Positions 35,304-43,596 of a DNA stretch of 58,666 nucleotides are shown here, piece by piece. The translations under genes and the position numbers were made by a program. Location: the IMG/VR virus record IMGVR_UViG_3300028383_000267, positions 1-58,666 of that record; one strand, written 5' to 3'. The notes under the pieces were generated by a model. It was given only the letters and a program-made list of their open reading frames with translations. It did not search any database and was not told the origin of the DNA. Source of the stretch: a virus. The stretch's first letter is position 1; each line of letters begins with the position of its first letter.

Positions 35304-36820
35304 ATATATTTTCTATTGCAGTAAACATTCATGATCACAACTGGTACGATGGCAAAACACATCGTCAAGAAGAAAGACATACTAAAGTAAAACACAATCT
35401 CAACCCAGACAATTCACATGATCCTGAACCTAGTAGAACTTTTTTTCGACAGCATTTTATTCCTAATTACAAAAAGCAAAAACAAAACGACGTATTTTGT
35501 TTCACAGTATCTAATCTTGGCCAAGAGTTTGTGCGTGATTTACTAGAAGCAACCATAGGCGAACTTGATTTTTTAGAATTCCGCCCTCAGAACCTCTGGG
35601 ACTATTATAGCACTGACTCATATTATTACATAGATCATCATCAATCTCATGCTGCTTATGCTTTTTTAACATCAGGGCATAAAGAGTCTGATATTCTAGC
35701 AATTGATGGCAGAGGATGGCAATTTAACTGTATGTTTGTCGATAGTGCTGGCAACATAATCGATCTTTCTAAAGAACTTAGTATAGGCGGATTGTGGAAT
35801 AGACTAGCACAAGACATAGGCCTGGGTTACCTGGGCGCTGGCAAAGTAATGGGTTTAGCAGGTTACGGCAAATGGGATGAAGATATTGCCGACATGATTG
35901 ATCTTTATCTAGAAAACCCTAATCATAAACTACCAAACGGTGCTTACGATTTATTAGCAAAAACTCCTAAGGAAAACACTGCGCGCACACTGCAGATCAA
36001 GACAGAACAGTTAATCAGAGAACATGTCTATCCATTAAAAACTTCAGATTGTCTTTGTGTTGCAGGAGGTGTGGCATACAACGGATATGTAAACGAGATG
36101 CTTACAGAGCATTACACTCATGTTTATGTTCCGCCTGCTGTAGGCGACGAAGGACAAGCAATAGGGGCATACATGCATGCAGACCATATGCTCAATAATA
36201 ACGTTCACAAGACGACCGTATATGCGGGCACAGACTGGGAAATAGACACTGCATTGTTTGAAGATTTTGAATGGCAAGAAAAAACATTTGACGAAATTTC
36301 AAATGAGGTTGCTGCTGAAATTGCAAATGGCTCAATAGTAGGATGGTTCCAAGGAAAGTCTGAATCAGGAAATAGAGCACTAGGAAACAGAAGCATACTG
36401 GCTGATCCACGAAATCGCAACATCAAAGACATAATTAATCATACGATTAAGAAGCGCGAGGACTTTAGGCCTTTTGCTCCTGCTGTTTTAGAAGATTATT
36501 ATCAAGATTATTTTTACACCAATCAGCCGTCACCGTACATGTCACGAATTGTGCCAGTGATCAGTAATGAAATTCCAGGAGTTACTCATGTAGACGGCAC
36601 TGCACGCATACAAACAGTAACTATGAAAAGCAACGAGCGTTTTTATAATTTAATCAATCAATTTTATAAACAAACTGGGATTCCGATGTTGCTGAATACC
36701 AGTTTCAATTGTCAAGAACCTATTGTAGAAACGCCCGAAGATTCTGTCACTACTTTCAAAAAATCTGATCTTGATATACTAGTCATTAATAATTTTATAT
36801 TGAGAAAACGTTATGATTGA
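35300..36820 (+). CDS. carbamoyltransferase (NodU/CmcH/TobZ family)
   Basis: 506 residues. The N-terminal Kae1-like part has DHHQSHAAYAF and DILAIDGRGW; GGVAYNGYVNEML and DEGQAIGAYMHA follow. The C-terminal part has SGNRALGNRSILADPR, FRPFAPAVL, DGTARIQTV and LLNTSFN..EPIV, all hallmarks of the family. It uses carbamoyl phosphate and ATP to carbamoylate a hydroxyl of a sugar or natural product via carbamoyl-AMP. The acceptor here is unknown, though the many sugar enzymes nearby make a sugar plausible. Confidence 0.9.
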   Translation: MNIFSIAVNIHDHNWYDGKTHRQEERHTKVKHNLNPDNSHDPEPSRTFFRQHFIPNYKKQKQNDVFCFTVSNLGQEFVRDLLEATIGELDFLEFRPQNLWDYYSTDSYYYIDHHQSHAAYAFLTSGHKESDILAIDGRGWQFNCMFVDSAGNIIDLSKELSIGGLWNRLAQDIGLGYLGAGKVMGLAGYGKWDEDIADMIDLYLENPNHKLPNGAYDLLAKTPKENTARTLQIKTEQLIREHVYPLKTSDCLCVAGGVAYNGYVNEMLTEHYTHVYVPPAVGDEGQAIGAYMHADHMLNNNVHKTTVYAGTDWEIDTALFEDFEWQEKTFDEISNEVAAEIANGSIVGWFQGKSESGNRALGNRSILADPRNRNIKDIINHTIKKREDFRPFAPAVLEDYYQDYFYTNQPSPYMSRIVPVISNEIPGVTHVDGTARIQTVTMKSNERFYNLINQFYKQTGIPMLLNTSFNCQEPIVETPEDSVTTFKKSDLDILVINNFILRKRYD

Positions 36821-37016
36821 TAGAGAAAATTTAAAATATTATGAAAATATATTGAGTTTAGAAAACGAAGTAGTAGACTTTGAAAATGTTTATAATATTG
36901 TTACTGCAATCAAAGAAAACGATTATACAAATACGGTTGATATTGTACTATCAAATCTCAACAGTGATATCAGTGATCTAGAAGACATTAAAAATATTCT
37001 TGTACGACGAGTATAG
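36813..37016 (+). CDS. small protein of unknown function
   Basis: 67 residues, acidic, rich in Asn, Asp and Ile; probably helical (DLEDIKNILVRRV at the end). No recognised motif. It overlaps the carbamoyltransferase by 8 bases and the methyltransferase-like gene by 17, which supports a real coupled gene. It may be a partner of either neighbour. Confidence 0.5.
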   Translation: MIDRENLKYYENILSLENEVVDFENVYNIVTAIKENDYTNTVDIVLSNLNSDISDLEDIKNILVRRV

Positions 37017-37656
37017 TGTTTTTAAGATTCTACTCGAAAACACTAGCGGTTATAATCTGAATTTATTAGAAAATGTACTAAAGACGTGCAAACACCGTCC
37101 TGAACTAAAGGACGATATTCTAGACTCTTTCAGTGATAATCAGTTTAGATCAAAAAATAAGGTGTTAGAATTAATATCTACGTTGCCCTTACCGAACAAT
37201 GAATTAGATATTACAATATTTGGATCTTGGTATGGCAGTATTCTGATTCCGGGTCTTGCACACAGGGCGAAAAGAATTAGTTGCATAGATTTAGATGAGA
37301 AGGTTTTAAAAGTTGCGAAAAACAGATTATTTAATAATCTAGATAACATTGATTATATCGCTGCAGATATGTTTCAAAAAGATAGAGAACGATACTGGAA
37401 CGCAAATTTATTTGTTAATACCTCGTGTGAACATATGAAGCCGATGAGAGAATGGCCTTATTGGCAAAACTGCAAAAAAAATTCATATTTTGCTTTTCAG
37501 TCTAACAACATGTACGATATAGAAGGTCACATAAATTGTGTTGATTCGATAACCGAATTCAAAGCCCAATTGCCAGATTTTTTCGAAGTATATAACGAAG
37601 TAGAGATAGCTGATTCTAGAGGCACTAGGTTTTGTTTGGTAGGTAAAATTTTGTAA
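37000..37656 (+). CDS. SAM-dependent methyltransferase-like protein
   Basis: 218 residues from a TTG start at 37000 inside the previous gene. DITIFGSWYGSILIPGLA takes the place of the SAM-binding glycine loop (GSWYGS), and RISCIDLDEKVLKVAKNRL is the acidic end of strand 2 (IDLD). DYIAADMF resembles motif II. The first ~60 residues are helical and not part of the core. Target unknown. Its stop and the next ATG share a base (TAATG). Confidence 0.65.
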   Translation: MYDEYSVFKILLENTSGYNLNLLENVLKTCKHRPELKDDILDSFSDNQFRSKNKVLELISTLPLPNNELDITIFGSWYGSILIPGLAHRAKRISCIDLDEKVLKVAKNRLFNNLDNIDYIAADMFQKDRERYWNANLFVNTSCEHMKPMREWPYWQNCKKNSYFAFQSNNMYDIEGHINCVDSITEFKAQLPDFFEVYNEVEIADSRGTRFCLVGKIL

Positions 37657-38162
37657 TGGAGATAGCAATTACAGGTCACACTTCTGGTATTGGAAAATAT
37701 ATTTTTGAAAATTATAGAGGCATTTCTGGATTTAGCAGATCAAACGGATACAATATATGTAAAAGTGACGACAGAAAAAGGATCCTACAAAATGCTGAAA
37801 ACTGCGATGTGTTTATTAATAATGCGCACAATGAATTCGGCCAAACATTCCTGCTCCTAGATATTTTTAAAAAATGGCAATTTAGGAATAAAACAATTGT
37901 GAACATAGGAAGTCGAGTTGCAGAAGATGGTCTGTTTCTAGCAAATCATAGAATGGATCTAATGAATTATAGAATTTACAAAAGTTCTTTAAAATCTCTG
38001 CATGAAGATTTAGCCCAATGTGATACCAGTTTGACATTAAATTATGTGTGGTTTGGTTATGTTGGAACTGAGAGAATTTTTAAAAAATATCCGGATTTAC
38101 AAGATTATATTTCTGTAGAACAAGCTGCAACTGAAATTCTGAAGCCTTTACAAAAGGAATGA
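37656..38162 (+). CDS. short SDR-family protein, tandem copy 1
   Basis: 168 residues, well below the ~250 of usual short-chain dehydrogenases. EIAITGHTSGIGKYIFENY is the TGxxxGIG NAD(P) site, DVFINNAHNEFG the NNAG block (with H), VNIGSRVAED the serine strand, and YRIYKSSLKSL the YxxxK pair. The C-terminal substrate-binding region is missing. A base overlap (TAATG) couples it to the methyltransferase-like gene. Confidence 0.75.
   Translation: MEIAITGHTSGIGKYIFENYRGISGFSRSNGYNICKSDDRKRILQNAENCDVFINNAHNEFGQTFLLLDIFKKWQFRNKTIVNIGSRVAEDGLFLANHRMDLMNYRIYKSSLKSLHEDLAQCDTSLTLNYVWFGYVGTERIFKKYPDLQDYISVEQAATEILKPLQKE
37662..37715 (+). repeat. 54-bp near-identical repeat, copy 1
   Basis: 53 of 54 bases match 38173-38226, covering the start of both SDR genes in the same frame, whereas the rest of the two genes is clearly diverged. 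Confidence 0.88.
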
Positions 38163-38166
38163 AAAT

Positions 38167-38661
38167 ATGAATATAGCAATTACAGGTCACACTTCTGGTA
38201 TTGGAAAGTATATTTTTGAAAATTATCCTAATGTAAAAGGTCTTAGTAGAACTAACAAATACGATATTTCTACTAAAGAAGGTAGAGAAAAAATAATTTT
38301 TGATACAAAAAAGACAGATGTGCTAATCAACAATGCTTACTGTGAATTTGCACAGTCTTCCTTGTTATTAGATTTTTTTAAGCAATACAGGTGGTGCGAG
38401 AAAATAATTGTAAACATAGGAAGCGAAGCAGCAGAAGGAAATAAAGTATTTGAAGATAATATATCATTACTAGAATATAGAACTCATAAAAGATCTTTGA
38501 AAGACTTGTGCGCTGAATTAAATAGATATAACAAAGTAATAGATATAAAATATATTTCTTTTGGATATGTTTGGATAGAAAGAGATAATGTGAAATCACC
38601 ATTATTAGATAACTATTTGACGGTTAAAGAAGCATCCGGTATAATTATGGAATCAATATGA
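38167..38661 (+). CDS. short SDR-family protein, tandem copy 2
   Basis: 164 residues, paralogue of the preceding gene. NIAITGHTSGIGKYIFENY, DVLINNAYCEFAQ, VNIGSEAAEGN and YRTHKRSLKDL preserve the NAD(P) loop, the NNA block and the YxxxK pair. The first 20 codons are almost identical to copy 1 at the DNA level, and the remainder is not. Active as a dehydrogenase/reductase only if the reduced C-terminus suffices. Confidence 0.75.
   Translation: MNIAITGHTSGIGKYIFENYPNVKGLSRTNKYDISTKEGREKIIFDTKKTDVLINNAYCEFAQSSLLLDFFKQYRWCEKIIVNIGSEAAEGNKVFEDNISLLEYRTHKRSLKDLCAELNRYNKVIDIKYISFGYVWIERDNVKSPLLDNYLTVKEASGIIMESI
38173..38226 (+). repeat. 54-bp near-identical repeat, copy 2
   Basis: Matches 37662-37715 at 53 of 54 positions; see that entry. 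Confidence 0.88.
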
Positions 38662-39239
38662 AACATTTTGGTATTGTACAAGATTTACCTATTTTAGATC
38701 TACAATCAGAGCTATATAGATTGCTAGATGAAGAAAAAATTTCTTGGGGGAATCCGGCACAGATCTGTGTAAATTGCACTAATAAAGGATCGCATGATTA
38801 TAAAGAAGGCATAGGAAGTTTGCGGTTAGATTGGGATAATCAATACACAATAATAGATAATAAAGGAAACGACAAGCTTGTTGTTCCCGAGAGAGAAACG
38901 CCAAAAAGCGAAATAGATTTTAGGTATCTTTGCGAGACGTTTAAGGACACGTTATTTGAAGATATTTACAATGCACTGAACAAAAAATACTTGCTTGGTA
39001 GGGTGCGATTAATGAAATCTCAACCAAAAACTTGTTTATCATGGCACGTTGATTATCATAAAAGGATTCATTTTCCTATAAAAACTCAGGAAGGGTGCTT
39101 TATGGTGATAGAAAACGAAGTATGTATTTTAGAAGAAGGAAAATGGTGGAAAACAAATACCACAGTTTATCACACTGCGGTAAATGCTAGTAAAGAAGAC
39201 AGGATACATCTAGTAGCCACCGTTATAGAAGAATATTAG
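38658..39239 (+). CDS. 2OG/Fe(II) oxygenase-like protein (aspartyl/asparaginyl hydroxylase type)
   Basis: 193 residues. WHVDYHKRIHFPI at ~128 gives the HxD pair and a following cofactor-side Arg/His stretch. VYHTAVNASKEDRIHLV near the C-terminus supplies the distal His and the 2-oxoglutarate Arg. The ATG overlaps the SDR stop (ATGA). It is probably a hydroxylase acting on a small molecule or protein; substrate not visible. Confidence 0.68.
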   Translation: MKHFGIVQDLPILDLQSELYRLLDEEKISWGNPAQICVNCTNKGSHDYKEGIGSLRLDWDNQYTIIDNKGNDKLVVPERETPKSEIDFRYLCETFKDTLFEDIYNALNKKYLLGRVRLMKSQPKTCLSWHVDYHKRIHFPIKTQEGCFMVIENEVCILEEGKWWKTNTTVYHTAVNASKEDRIHLVATVIEEY

Positions 39240-39277
39240 TATCTTTGTTCAGAAATGTCTCTGTTAGACTTATAATT

Positions 39278-39285
39278 TATAAATA
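39278..39285 (+). promoter_or_regulatory. late promoter motif TATAAATA
   Basis: Exact T4 late consensus TATAAATA, 21 bases before ATG 39307, with GATGGAG as ribosome site. A TATAAT at 39271-39276 overlaps the area but lacks a good -35 (TTGTTC, 20-base spacer). Confidence 0.68.
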
Positions 39286-39306
39286 ATTTACAGATGGAGA
39301 AAAACA

Positions 39307-40101
39307 ATGAGTGCAGCATTAAACCTTATTAACAGACCAATCACGCTTTTCTTACTCCAATTATTAGCGCATGTATCTTTGGTTTATGCAGCATTTAATT
39401 TCAGCCTTGCAGAATTTGGTATTATCTTTTTTTTATACTTTCTTGGAGCCTGCTTCGGCGGCACAATGACCTTTCATAGACTGATTGCCCATAGAAGTTG
39501 GAATGCACCTAACTGGTTTTATTACATCGGAAGTTTGATAGGCTCTTACTTCTTAGTTGGGTCTCCTTTAGCATGGGCAAATAATCACATAGCTCATCAC
39601 AGGTATACTGACACAGACAAAGATCCACATAGTCCAAAAAAATATGGAATACTTGGCATGTTCACAAGCATGTTTCATGCCGAAAGAAAATTAAAATACG
39701 TCAGGATTAACAAATTTCAGTTAATCTTACATAGATATTACTTTTTAGGACATGCTGTGATTTTAACTTTGTTTTTGACAGTGTTTGGAATCCACACAAC
39801 CGTATTACTTTATCTTGCCCCGTCAGCTTTGGTTTGGACGATTCCTTCGTTGGTAAATCACTTCTGCCATCTAGATTACGGGTTAATGGGCAAATTGGGA
39901 CATTATAGAAATAATGAAAACCGAGACGATAGTCACAATAACATTATTTTAGGATATTTGGTTTTTGGAGAAGGTTTTCATAACAACCATCATACTAATC
40001 CTGCAAATCCTAATATGGGTGGACGACATCCTTGGGAAATTGATATAGGGTGGTTTTTCATTAATTTACTTGAAAAGAACCCAAAGGTTTATACACAATG
40101 A
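39307..40101 (+). CDS. fatty acid (acyl-CoA type) desaturase
   Basis: 264 residues. It has the three histidine boxes of membrane diiron desaturases: HRLIAHR, HIAHH and HNNHH, with transmembrane segments before and between them (ITLFLLQLLAHVSLVYAAF, WFYYIGSLIGSYFLVG, HAVILTLFLTVFGI). It inserts a double bond in an acyl chain in the membrane using oxygen. It has its own late promoter motif. Desaturase genes are known from some marine phages; an accompanying hydroxylase set is less usual. Confidence 0.88.
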   Translation: MSAALNLINRPITLFLLQLLAHVSLVYAAFNFSLAEFGIIFFLYFLGACFGGTMTFHRLIAHRSWNAPNWFYYIGSLIGSYFLVGSPLAWANNHIAHHRYTDTDKDPHSPKKYGILGMFTSMFHAERKLKYVRINKFQLILHRYYFLGHAVILTLFLTVFGIHTTVLLYLAPSALVWTIPSLVNHFCHLDYGLMGKLGHYRNNENRDDSHNNIILGYLVFGEGFHNNHHTNPANPNMGGRHPWEIDIGWFFINLLEKNPKVYTQ

Positions 40102-40775
40102 ACGAAGCTGTTACAAAGAAATTAAAAAAATATGATCTTCCTTTAATTAAAGAAATCAGTCATGTAGATATCGACGCTGACGAATTAAAACAATATACTG
40201 CTGATTTGCATGGTAAATTCACAGATGTTAAAAGCACTAATAAAGCTTTATGTGCAGTCCATGAAAAACTAGTAAAAGATGTATATGAAAACTTTCATCA
40301 GATAAGTTTAACTACTCTTAGACCAGAGGTGTCTACGGAAATAGATATTGATGATTCTGGATCCAAGTCTAATGAAATCAAAGATAGATTAAAAAAAGCT
40401 ACATCTGGCACTTCAATAAATGAACATCTCTATGATCATAGAACGGATTTAATTGACGAAAGAATAGACAAAATTCTAAATCAATTTAAGTCAAAGGTGT
40501 CTCGAGTGAGATTAGTAAAACTTGATCCGAACACAAGCATACCTCCACACATAGACTATGATCCTTCTTATGCTACTAGAGTTATTGTGCCGGTTATTGC
40601 GCCAAAAGAATGCGTTAATGTATTTTGGTATAAGAACGAAATAAAATCATTTTACCTACAAGAAGGGAAAGCGTACTTCTTGAACACGGGATTCAGACAT
40701 GCGGTAATGAATTGGAGCAACGAACCAAGAATTACATTTATGCTCTCTCTTGACGGACAGGAAGACTTGATGTGA
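40098..40775 (+). CDS. 2OG/Fe(II) oxygenase-like protein
   Basis: 225 residues. RLVKLDPNTSIPPHIDYD at ~140-157 carries the HxD; GFRHAVMNWSNEPRITFML carries the distal His and the Arg. The N-terminal half is helical. It overlaps the desaturase by 4 bases, so the desaturated or related product could be its substrate. Assigned to the aspartyl/asparaginyl hydroxylase-like group. Confidence 0.68.
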   Translation: MNEAVTKKLKKYDLPLIKEISHVDIDADELKQYTADLHGKFTDVKSTNKALCAVHEKLVKDVYENFHQISLTTLRPEVSTEIDIDDSGSKSNEIKDRLKKATSGTSINEHLYDHRTDLIDERIDKILNQFKSKVSRVRLVKLDPNTSIPPHIDYDPSYATRVIVPVIAPKECVNVFWYKNEIKSFYLQEGKAYFLNTGFRHAVMNWSNEPRITFMLSLDGQEDLM

Positions 40776-41347
40776 TACTATCGTGGCATAAAGATGCAAA
40801 TTCACAGATTAAAAAAGAGTGGAAATTATTACAAAAAGAAATTGAATTTACAAACGATAAACTTAGAGACAATTACATTGGTATTGATCCTAATAGCTTC
40901 CTAGATTTTAATATTGTTCTTTCAGATAACAATGAAATTGAAGCATTTGCAGCAGTTCAAGATAAAGAGTGTTGGAATGGATTTAAGAGAATCGCAACAA
41001 GGCTATACATCCGCCCTAGATTCCGTAAAAGCGTCCAAGAAGGCTCGTCTTTAAACCAGTATACAAAAAAAACTTCCTATACCGCACTTCTTATTGACTA
41101 TCAATATAACAACTATAGTAATGACTGCATTTTTTTGTCAAGAGAATGCACATTTAGATCTTTTGAAAGATTTATCGAACGTTTTGATCTAAAAAACAAG
41201 TTTATTGTAGCTGACGGTTTATACAGAGTATGTGGAATAGACAGTGTTAACCCAAAATGTATACAAAAGATAGCGGTTACTAGAAATTCTATGTCTCATC
41301 TTAATAAACTTGATCACTTAATCTACGAAACACAGCAGAATACATGA
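40772..41347 (+). CDS. unknown protein, possibly acyltransferase-like (GNAT-like)
   Basis: 191 residues. DNNEIEAFAAVQDKECWNGF, RIATRLYIRPRFRKS and the late YRVCGIDSVNPKCIQKIAV have the strand order of GNAT acyltransferases, but the A-motif (Q/RxxGxG/A) is not clear. It overlaps the genes before and after by 4 bases each (ATGA type). Treated as unknown with a weak GNAT resemblance. Confidence 0.45.
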   Translation: MILSWHKDANSQIKKEWKLLQKEIEFTNDKLRDNYIGIDPNSFLDFNIVLSDNNEIEAFAAVQDKECWNGFKRIATRLYIRPRFRKSVQEGSSLNQYTKKTSYTALLIDYQYNNYSNDCIFLSRECTFRSFERFIERFDLKNKFIVADGLYRVCGIDSVNPKCIQKIAVTRNSMSHLNKLDHLIYETQQNT

Positions 41348-42186
41348 TAGAAAACAATGTAATCAAGCAAGAGTTAATACAAAATCCTTGGGTACAGTGT
41401 CCCAACTTAGAATGTGTTAATTCTCTTCTACAAGATTTTACTGTAAAAAACTATTATAGAGGAACTGGTTTCCCTTCAGAAAGGCTACGTGAATTAGAAT
41501 TGAAATATAGAAACTGGATCAAACAGATAATAGATTTAGAGGATTTTAATTATTGTTATTTTGTGAACGGAGTTACAGACGCAATAAATCAATGGTTATT
41601 AAATGAAGATCGAGACTGGCAGTACCTTGTAGGTGATTATGAGTATGCACATGCAGTTACTGGCAAGGGTAAAAAAGTACAAAATATACAAAAAGATTTG
41701 CCATTATATATTTCTAATCCATTTTGCGCTACAGGCGATTTTATCAAAATTAATCAGTACGACTGTCCTATTATTTTAGACTGTGCATATATAGGATCTA
41801 CAGCAATACAAAAAATAGACATTCCTGTAAACACAGAACAGATTTTTTTCAGTTTTTCTAAAGGATGGGGATTGATTGGACAGAGGTTGGGACTAGTTTT
41901 TTCAAAATATAAGATACCAAGCCTTGATATAATGAAAAATGTAGAATGTTGGAATTTTAACAGTGTTGAGTTGTGCCACTTGATACTAGATAATTTTGAT
42001 CCTGATACTACATACCATATGAACAGACAAAAGCAAATTAATATATGCGATTCATGGAATTTTGAACCAAGCGACTGTTTTTTTATGGCGAAGTCCTATG
42101 ACAGAGAATACAAACCTAGGAGAAGGGTTCCTAACATAGCTAGAATTGATCTTTCTAGGTTTTTTAATGAGGAGACAACAGCATGA
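41344..42186 (+). CDS. compact PLP-dependent (fold type I) aminotransferase-like protein
   Basis: 280 residues. FVNGVTDAINQWLL is the PLP-phosphate loop helix, PIILDCAYIGSTA contains the Asp that pairs with the pyridine nitrogen, and FSFSKGWGLIGQRLGLVF the Schiff-base lysine followed by the class I/II motif. It is about 100 residues shorter than typical class I aminotransferases, and the C-terminal domain is abbreviated. Substrate unknown. Confidence 0.65.
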   Translation: MIENNVIKQELIQNPWVQCPNLECVNSLLQDFTVKNYYRGTGFPSERLRELELKYRNWIKQIIDLEDFNYCYFVNGVTDAINQWLLNEDRDWQYLVGDYEYAHAVTGKGKKVQNIQKDLPLYISNPFCATGDFIKINQYDCPIILDCAYIGSTAIQKIDIPVNTEQIFFSFSKGWGLIGQRLGLVFSKYKIPSLDIMKNVECWNFNSVELCHLILDNFDPDTTYHMNRQKQINICDSWNFEPSDCFFMAKSYDREYKPRRRVPNIARIDLSRFFNEETTA

Positions 42187-42998
42187 TGAAGTTGCATCGA
42201 TCTACAGAAGACGTTACTAGACTTACTAAAAGAGAATTACAAATTATTGCAAATAGAATTCAAACAGACGGCGCAGCAGTTTTTTTCGACCAAACTCTAA
42301 ATGAACGAGAGTATGTTGATTTTATTAAAAGGTTTGGCGAGTGCGAAGCACCTGGTTTTTTTATGAACATGGACGAGTACCCTGAAATTTTTAGAGTGAC
42401 AAATGAAAAAGACGATCAAGGCAACAAACTGGGAATGTTCGGCGGCGGCGAACTAGGTTGGCATAGCAACGGGAATAATCGACCAGTGATAGATAAAATC
42501 TTAGTCTCTTTACTATGTGTCCAAGGAGACCCAAACACAACTTTAAGTATATGTAATACTAGCCAGCCTTTTTATGAACTTACAAAAGACGAACAGGATT
42601 ACTGGAAGACGATTAATATTCGTCTTAAATTTGAAAATCATACAATGTACTCTTTAGACGAAGACGATCCTGAATTAGAATTTATGAGCACTTTTAACGG
42701 AAGTATTCGACCTTTGGTAAATCAGCATCCTGTTACAGGACAGTATTATTTCTATTTTCCGTATCATTCAATTAAAAAGGCCTGGGAAGGAAAAAGACAG
42801 ATAGATCACGAAGAAATAATTGAGCGACTCAAAAAAATTATCTTCAAAAGTAAATACCAATATCATCATGTATTTCAAGAAGGCGACCTCGTATTAATGG
42901 ATCAATTTACATCGTTACATCGTAGAACACCTGTACAGGGTCCTAGACTATTATATAGAACAGCAAGCGATTATAAAAATATTACTCCTCATGAGTAA
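42183..42998 (+). CDS. TauD/TfdA-like oxygenase with altered metal site (HSN)
   Basis: 271 residues. The N-terminus (ADGAAVFF-like QTDGAAVFFDQTLNEREYVD) and FGECEAPG match the family. GELGWHSNGNN stands where HxD/E is expected, so the second iron ligand is Asn (H94-S-N96). The distal block DQFTSLHRRTPVQGPRLLYR keeps H246 and the Arg. It may be inactive, bind metal weakly, or do chemistry other than ordinary hydroxylation. Overlaps the aminotransferase by 4 bases. Confidence 0.75.
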   Translation: MMKLHRSTEDVTRLTKRELQIIANRIQTDGAAVFFDQTLNEREYVDFIKRFGECEAPGFFMNMDEYPEIFRVTNEKDDQGNKLGMFGGGELGWHSNGNNRPVIDKILVSLLCVQGDPNTTLSICNTSQPFYELTKDEQDYWKTINIRLKFENHTMYSLDEDDPELEFMSTFNGSIRPLVNQHPVTGQYYFYFPYHSIKKAWEGKRQIDHEEIIERLKKIIFKSKYQYHHVFQEGDLVLMDQFTSLHRRTPVQGPRLLYRTASDYKNITPHE

Positions 42999-43014
42999 TT
43001 AATGGTTATTTTAT

Positions 43015-43596
43015 ATGACTTTGTTAAAGCAAGCAAAATGGTGCTACAAGCGGATTGAGATCAGCAATCTTTGTCGTATCCAAAGAGAACTAAATTCAGT
43101 TTTACCAAGGTACGACAACGGAAGTATTAGTTTTTCAATTATTTGGAAGAACAAGATAGAAAACCATTTGCCACTAACTAAGCAAATGCTGTTTGAGATG
43201 GGCATATTAGACAGATGGTCTCATGTGATTCTAGTAAAAATGCAAAATGACAATTGGGTTCCGCATGTAGATTGGTACGACTGGAGGGAACAATGTTTTT
43301 CTTTCAACATACCTTTGCAAAATGTCGATGGAACGTATACTGCGTTCTATGACGCAGAAATTATAGACCAAAAACCAGAAAAATCGGAACATCGTAAAGG
43401 TACTGGGGAAACTCATAGGATAGTTAATCCTAAAACAGCGAAGGAGATATGCAGAGTCGATGCAGATCAACCACTCTGGATAAACACAAGTATTCCGCAT
43501 ACTCCGTTAGTGTTTCACGATCGACCCAGAGTAAACGCTTGTTTTCGATTTAACCCAGAACTACACGATTACTTCGAGCATTATACCATTCCTTAA
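43015..43596 (+). CDS. 2OG/Fe(II) oxygenase-like protein
   Basis: 193 residues. NWVPHVDWYDWREQCFSFN gives HxD at ~82-84, and INTSIPHTPLVFHDRPRVNA the distal His and the Arg. It is similar in layout to the other small oxygenases nearby. The 3' end overlaps that of the converging sulfotransferase by 47 bases. Substrate unknown. Confidence 0.68.
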   Translation: MTLLKQAKWCYKRIEISNLCRIQRELNSVLPRYDNGSISFSIIWKNKIENHLPLTKQMLFEMGILDRWSHVILVKMQNDNWVPHVDWYDWREQCFSFNIPLQNVDGTYTAFYDAEIIDQKPEKSEHRKGTGETHRIVNPKTAKEICRVDADQPLWINTSIPHTPLVFHDRPRVNACFRFNPELHDYFEHYTIP

